A stretch of 64,000 nucleotides of DNA. Source: Gordius sp. MW1 (taxonomy: Eukaryota; Nematomorpha; Gordioida; Gordea; Gordiidae). Below, piece by piece: positions 58,901 to 64,000 of this stretch (within the stretch, counting starts at the first letter, position 1; each line of letters starts with the position of its first letter). The DNA is taken from assembly GCA_964036665.1 (NCBI GenBank), contig OZ038528.1, forward strand, positions 19,207,245 to 19,271,244, given 5' to 3'. A model generated the notes under the pieces. That model saw nothing but the letters and a program-made list of their open reading frames with translations. It was not told the origin of the DNA and made no database searches. Both the position numbers and the translations under genes were made by a program.

Positions 58901-59821
58901 ATGGTAGTAACAAAAACAATCATAAAAGTCGGAAAAAAAACGAAAAAATAAACTTGGATTCACATTTTGGCCAATGGTCATTTTTTTCATTGGTCAGCAC
59001 CCAACGGACGGCCAAAAAGTCATTATAGCAATGGTAGTAACAGGGACAATCATAAGAGTTAAAAAAAACTCCGGGATTCTAACCCAAAAACTAGTTAAAT
59101 TGCATAGCAAATAAAAGTAAACAACTTTTATTTATGTTTATTATATAACATTGGTCAGCAGCCAACGGACGGCCAAAAAGTCATAATAGCAATGGTAGAA
59201 ACAGGAACAATCATAATAGTCGAAAAAAAACGAAAAAAATAATTTCGATTCACATTTTGGCCAATGGTCATTTTTTTCATTGGTCAGCAGCCAGCGGACG
59301 GCCAAAAATTCTTATTATCAATGATAGTAACAAGAACAAACAGGGACAATCATAAGAGTCAAAAAAAACTCCGGGATTCTAACCCAAAAATTAGTTAAAT
59401 GCATAGCAATTAAAAGTAAACAACTTTTATTTATGTTTATTATATAACATTGGTCAGCAGCCAGCGGACGGCCAAAAAGTCATAATAACAATGGTAGAAA
59501 CAGGAACAATCATAATAGTCAAAAAAAAACGAAAAAATAATTTCGATTCACATTTTGGCCAATGGTCATTTTTTTCATTGGTCAGCAGCCAGCGGACGGC
59601 CAAAAATTCTTATTATCAATGATAGTAACAAGAACAATCATAAAAGTCAAAAAAACTCCGGGATTCTAACCCCAAAACTAGTTAAATTAACATTAATATT
59701 CGAATTCCAAGCGGTTTTAGCAGTAAACAAGCCGAAGTCATTCGGTGCGTGACCGAACAGCGTGACCGAACAGCGTGACAAAACAAATTGGAAAGTGAGC
59801 CCATAAATTGCATAGCAATTA
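55973..59821 (+). mobile_element. R-family repeat, copy R4, inserted in element B
   Basis: Largest copy (3.85 kb). The left end is TACGCCCTTCGGGCGTA, a 7-bp hairpin with TTC loop, followed by six or so GC-rich hairpins of the form GGGGGCTTCGCCCCC (to about 56125), then the purine-rich segment and TTGCTATGCAATTTATGGGC seen in sister copies. The 125-bp CCAATGG/CCATTGG units occupy 58040-59680; the right end is CCCATAAATTGCATAGCAATT. A segment at 56300-58030 is not shared with other copies and includes a MITE-like unit ending CTGGCTACGTCCATG near 56711. ATAAA flanks at 55968-55972 and 59822-59826. No transposase found. Confidence 0.85.
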
Positions 59822-59826
59822 ATAAA

Positions 59827-62629
59827 AAAGAAGCAGCTTTTCGACACTCAAACGACATTAACATCTGCAGGCAAGGCTACATTCGCTACGTCAATCAACA
59901 TACAAGTTGGGATAATTGGCACCTCCCCCATCAAATCACTACTTCAGAAGTATGCCTCCATAGTGTCCCCTTCTGATTATAAGACTCAAGTAACTCATAG
60001 CACTCAACACCATATCCACACCAACGGCCCCCCGGTTCGCTCAAAACCAAGGAGACTCTTCCCGGACAAGCTTAAGATTGCCCGAGACGAATTTACTCAC
60101 ATGCTCGAACTTGGTATAATCCGTCCCTCTAACAGTGACTGGTCCTCACCCCTGCACATGGTACCCAAGAAGGCCGCGGGAGATTGGAGACCTTGTGGCG
60201 ACTATCGCATGCTCAACAGTCGTACAATTCCCGACTGTTATCCCCTTCCCCACCTCCATGATTTTGCGCTGACCCTTTGCAATAAAACGGTATTCTCAAA
60301 GATCGACTTAGTCAGGGCATACCACCAAATTCCAATGGCCCCCGAGGATATTTCTAAAACCGCCATCACAACCCCGTTCGGTCTTTTTGAATTTCTTCGC
60401 ATGCCATTTGGCCTTCGCAACGCTGCCCAGACGTTTCAACGCTTTATGGACCAAGTTTTTAGAGAACTTGATTTTGTTTTTGTTTACCTTGACGACGTAC
60501 TCATCGCGAGTTCTTCCATTGATGAACACCACAATCATATTAGACTGGTTTTTGAAAGACTCAAGTCTTTCGGTATTAAAATCAGTCAGGATAAATGCGT
60601 ATGGTGTCAAAACGAAATTAATTTTTTGGGACACAAAATCACCCCTCAAGGTTTGTCACCCCTTCAGGACAAGGTGGAAGCAATCCTCAATTTCCCACAG
60701 CCTACTTCGATGACTCAGTTGAGACGCTTCTTAGGGATGATTAATTTTTATAGACGGTTTATTCCGATGTGTGCCGATTTACTCAAACCTCTCACCGATT
60801 TGCTCGACGGTTCAAAGAAGACAATTTCCTGCACCCCGGAAGCTTCGACTGCTTTTAACAACGCCAAACTCGCTTTAAGCAATGTCGTGCCTCTCTCCCA
60901 TCTTCAAAAAGACGCTCAACTCTCAATCACCACCGACGCCTCCAACTCAGCTGTAGGAGCCGTTTTACATCAAACATCTAACGGTAATACGCTGCCTTTG
61001 GCCTTTTTTTCCCAAAAGCTAACAAAAACTCAACAACGATACAGTGCATTCGGTCGCGAATTATTAGCAATATATTTAACAATCCGCCATTACCGTCATT
61101 TTTTAGAAGGTCATGAATTCACTATTTATACAGACCACAAGCCACTAACTTATGCTTTCAGTACACCTATCGACAAATACTCCCCGCGGGAGATTAGACA
61201 GTTAGACTATATTTCGCAATATACTACCGATCTCCAATATATAGCTGGCAAATCAAATGTAGTCGCTGACACCCTCTCAAGATCTGAAATTGATTCCGTT
61301 GATTTTAAAGACAGGCCCCTAGTAGAAAGGTTAGCTTTGGCTCAGATGGAAGAAAAGTCGGCATTTCAGGACCTAAAGTCCCTAAAATTAACGCAACTTC
61401 CTATACCTGGCTCTGATTTGACCGTGCAATGCGACATGTCCACAACCTCACCTCGACCACTTGTTCCAACTTCACTCAGACGCGTAATTTTTGATAACTT
61501 CCACAACTTATCACACCCTGGCACGCGTGCAACACTTAAGCTGATTTCACGTCGATATGTTTGGCCCTCCATCAATAAGGATGTAAGGAAATGGGCCAAA
61601 TCATGCGTTGTTTGCCAAAAATCGAAGATTCATCGTCACATAAAAGCCCCTTTAGGCACATTTGCCGAACCTGACGCTCGATTTAGCCACATCCACGTCG
61701 ATCTCGTTGGTCCACTACCACCGTCGAATGGATATACCCACTTACTTACCATTATTGACCGTTTCACACGATGGCCTGTGGCCATGCCGATCCGTGACAC
61801 CTCAGCCCAAACGGTTGCAAAAGCTCTGATCAAGTATTGGATAGCTGACCTCGGAGTACCATCAAGCCTCACAACAGATAGAGGTCCCCAGTTTGAGTCC
61901 CAATTATTTCGGAATCTCACGCAACTCCTTGGTGTAAATCACATCACAACCACTGCCTATCATCCACAAGCCAACGGCATGATTGAGAGATTTCATCGAC
62001 AGTTGAAAAGTTCCTTGATGGCACAAGGTGACACAAACAAATGGGATGAGCTCTTACCATTAATTTTGCTTGGCATTCGAACCACAATCAAGGAAGACTT
62101 AGGTTGCACTCCAGCCGAATTAGTTTATGGCACTACACTTAGACTTCCCGGCGAATTTTTTACGAACTCAAGAACACCTCATAACGCCTCCGAATTCATT
62201 AAATGCCTAAAACAACATTTTTACCATTTACCTTTTAAAAAAGTCAGGACACAATTGACAAATGCGAGTACAACTTCACTTCTTAAGGACTGTAAATACG
62301 TTTTTATCCGTAATGATTTCGTTCGAAAAAGTTTGGTGCCACCATATGACGGCCCGTTCAGAGTAAAGTCCAAACATGCTAAATATTTTATTATTGAAAA
62401 AAACGGAAAAGCTGACTCAGTTTCGATCGAGCGATTGAAACCTGCATATTTAGATACTTCAACTGAGCCGCTTACGGCTACTGAAAATGTAAATCCACCC
62501 AAAGTTTGTCCCTCCGACGACATCGCCGGACCAGCTAACTCCGACCCAGACCTAACAAAATCAAAAGAAAACCAATACATCACATCGAGAGGAAGGCACG
62601 TGCATTGGCGCTATAAACTACTACACTAG
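59827..62629 (+). CDS. pol: Element B Pol 3' part: RT, RNase H, integrase
   Basis: Open throughout; real sequence begins right after R4 ([12 protein letters not shown]), earlier than the first ATG at 59963. [67 protein letters not shown] (YxDD about 60490), [25 protein letters not shown]. RNase [48 protein letters not shown]. Integrase: HHCC finger [23 protein letters not shown] core [42 protein letters not shown], then [17 protein letters not shown] and a short tail. All catalytic residues present. Confidence 0.93.
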
Positions 62630-62662
62630 CCACAACTCTCCGAGTGGAGCCCCGAGGATAGT

Positions 62663-62995
62663 TGTAGAGGCTCTTTCGCACTCCACTTTCCCTTGACCCC
62701 GTCTAGGCGAATTCTATCACATGATTTTTATTTTAATAGCCCCTCGCTTGTACTTAACCATCACGTGATTTTTATTTTAATAGCCCCTCGCTTGTACTTA
62801 ATTATCAGGTGATTTTTATTTTAATAGCCCCTCGCTTGTACTTAACCATCACGTTTTTTTATTTTAACCTCGCTTGTATTCAATCATCGCCGGATTATTC
62901 AAATTATAATGGGCTCGCGCAGCTAGATAAGCACAACTTTTAAAACTAACATTGATTATTCGTTTTTTCGCTTAATAATGAAATAAACCACTTCA
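62663..62995 (+). repeat. Element B 3' LTR
   Basis: 333 bp, a few substitutions and a 2-bp gap relative to the 5' LTR; preceded by GGAGCCCCGAGGATAGT in place of a strong polypurine tract. Confidence 0.95.
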
Positions 62996-63001
62996 GAGTA
63001 T

Positions 63002-63395
63002 TGTGGTGTTTTAGACAATGGCGACATCAAGTAACCAATTGAAAAAACACATCAAATTTTGGAACTTCAGAATCAGCCATCCATTCCACTTTTTATCCAC
63101 TACATCCGCGATCACATCACATCTCTGGATATTCCATTTTCATTCACTACATCCGCGATCACATCACATCTTTGGATATTACATTTATTCATTACATTCG
63201 CGATCAACTCACACTTTTGGATATTCATTTCAACTACACGTAGCTAGTTATCATTTCATCCAACCTGCTGATTATTTTTTATCATCGTTACTTTAATATC
63301 CATGCTCATATTTAATTTCGCTGTTATTTTACTTTTGTATTATATATTTTGTTTTTGGAAAACGTAATAAAAATAAATATCTTTACATTATTACA
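63002..63395 (+). repeat. Element A 3' LTR
   Basis: 394 bp, TGTGGTGTTTTAGA...ATTATTACA, the fuller copy of A's LTR; contains a four-fold weak repeat of CATCCGCGATCACATCACAT spaced about 50 bp. Followed by the target duplication AAAG. Confidence 0.85.
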
Positions 63396-63399
63396 AAAG

Positions 63400-64000
63400 T
63401 CTCAGCTAGAAACTTACCTTCTACCCTATGAAGATGAATCGAAAAGTTAGTGTTTAAATAAAAACTCAGTCAGCCTACGATAAAATGGGTGACGGGCCAA
63501 AGTATTTAATTGCCTATTTCAGCTTTTGCTTTAAAATTATTTTCGCATTTATATACCAAGCTTCAGAGCAATTATAGGTTGACTTTGGAGTAGAAGCAAA
63601 AGCCATAGCAATTTTTTAAGATACCTTAAACGCATTCGTCACAGTCAGATTAATAATTAAAAAAATACTATATGGCATAATATGAAACGGATAAATAATA
63701 GAGCGTGACAGACCTTTCTAACTGACAGTCTGATTGAATCTAAAAAATTGTTCTTAAAATAGATGATAAAACATTTACCATTAATGAGAGCTCAATTTAA
63801 AATGAAATCCTCAACTATTGGTATGAAGACGGTTAAGCTACTAGGAAATTGCTAATGGATATCAAACTGTTAAACTTCTAAATTAATAGGATATTATCTA
63901 TGACTGTCCCTATATCATCTAACTAATCAATCCTGTACCTCGAATCACTAATTACTATGCACTTTACCTATGCCCTCGAGTTAAACTAAATTATTTTAAA
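63400..64000. other. Intergenic, nothing recognised
   Basis: AT-rich sequence beyond element A. No exon, repeat border or RNA gene supported. Confidence 0.45.

Larger units (their letters stand above)
54494..62995 (+). mobile_element. Ty3/gypsy element B, inserted in element A and broken by R4
   Basis: LTRs 54494-54828 (335 bp) and 62663-62995 (333 bp) differ at only a few positions. A 4-bp duplication GAGT (54490-54493, 62996-62999) lies within A's polypurine tract. Order: LTR, tRNA-Trp-type primer site, gag, protease, [R4 insertion 55973-59821], RT-RNase H-integrase, LTR. One stop codon is seen in the protease lead (about 55695) besides the insertion, so the copy cannot move by itself, but Pol after R4 is uninterrupted for 888 codons. 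Confidence 0.93.
47071..63395 (+). mobile_element. Old Ty3/gypsy element A, host of nested insertions
   Basis: 5' LTR 47071-47347 and 3' LTR 63002-63395 share GGCGACATCAAGTAACCAATT and CTCACACTTTT; the 5' copy has lost about 115 bp. A 4-bp duplication AAAG (47067-47070 and 63396-63399) marks the insertion. Gag, protease, RT, RNase H and integrase pieces lie in order but are broken by stops, frame changes and three insertions: a hAT copy (48667-50123), an inverted-repeat element (about 51741-53475) and gypsy element B (54494-62995). Element B is the nearest relative of A in sequence. Confidence 0.9.

Overview
The window is animal nuclear DNA from an invertebrate I cannot name. It is very AT-rich, the two host genes are split by many small GT-AG introns, and most of the rest is transposable elements. 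I see no bacterial operons, rRNA, tRNA genes or CRISPR arrays.

Two host genes, both on the minus strand, could be assembled exon by exon from splice sites, reading phase and family resemblance. The first is a Hook-family gene (13426 down to at least 10225, eight exons), with the family signature LILGCAVNCE; its long coiled-coil C-terminus is not visible here. The second is a VAC14 orthologue (45515 down to 33274, sixteen exons), the HEAT-repeat scaffold of the PIKfyve/Fab1-FIG4 complex that makes PI(3,5)P2.

Layout. 1-9950: a degraded intron-bearing MULE DNA transposon with an internally deleted sister copy, the first copy (R1) of a repeat family built of minisatellite units between terminal hairpins, a 133-bp tandem array, and a duplicated AT-rich repeat whose second copy carries a MITE. 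10225-13426: Hook gene. 13700-16300: two hAT-type MITEs and two long fold-back elements. 17290-25310: a decayed Ty3/gypsy element (D) interrupted by repeat copy R2, then R3. 25518-32952: a young complete LTR element (C) with 746-bp LTRs that look identical, an AAAGC duplication, a membrane-segment plus zinc-knuckle Gag-like ORF, an orphan ORF, Pol, and a zinc-knuckle ORF after Pol that looks spliced. 33274-45515: VAC14. 45588-46742: a hAT transposon 73 bp upstream of the VAC14 start codon. 47071-63395: a nest of elements. Old gypsy element A holds a second hAT copy, an element with long inverted repeats (itself holding a palindromic element) and a younger gypsy element B; B is itself broken by repeat copy R4. 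After 63400 I see nothing coding.

Target-site duplications fix the nesting order: A (AAAG), hAT in A (GATGTACT), B in A (GAGT), R4 in B (ATAAA flanks). VAC14 is thus bracketed by a fresh LTR element 317 bp past its stop codon and a hAT element just before its start. The most unusual things are element C's gene plan, the R family with its apparent preference for A-rich GATAAA sites, the 45-nt tRNA-Trp-like primer site of element B that overlaps gag, and the short Hook gene.
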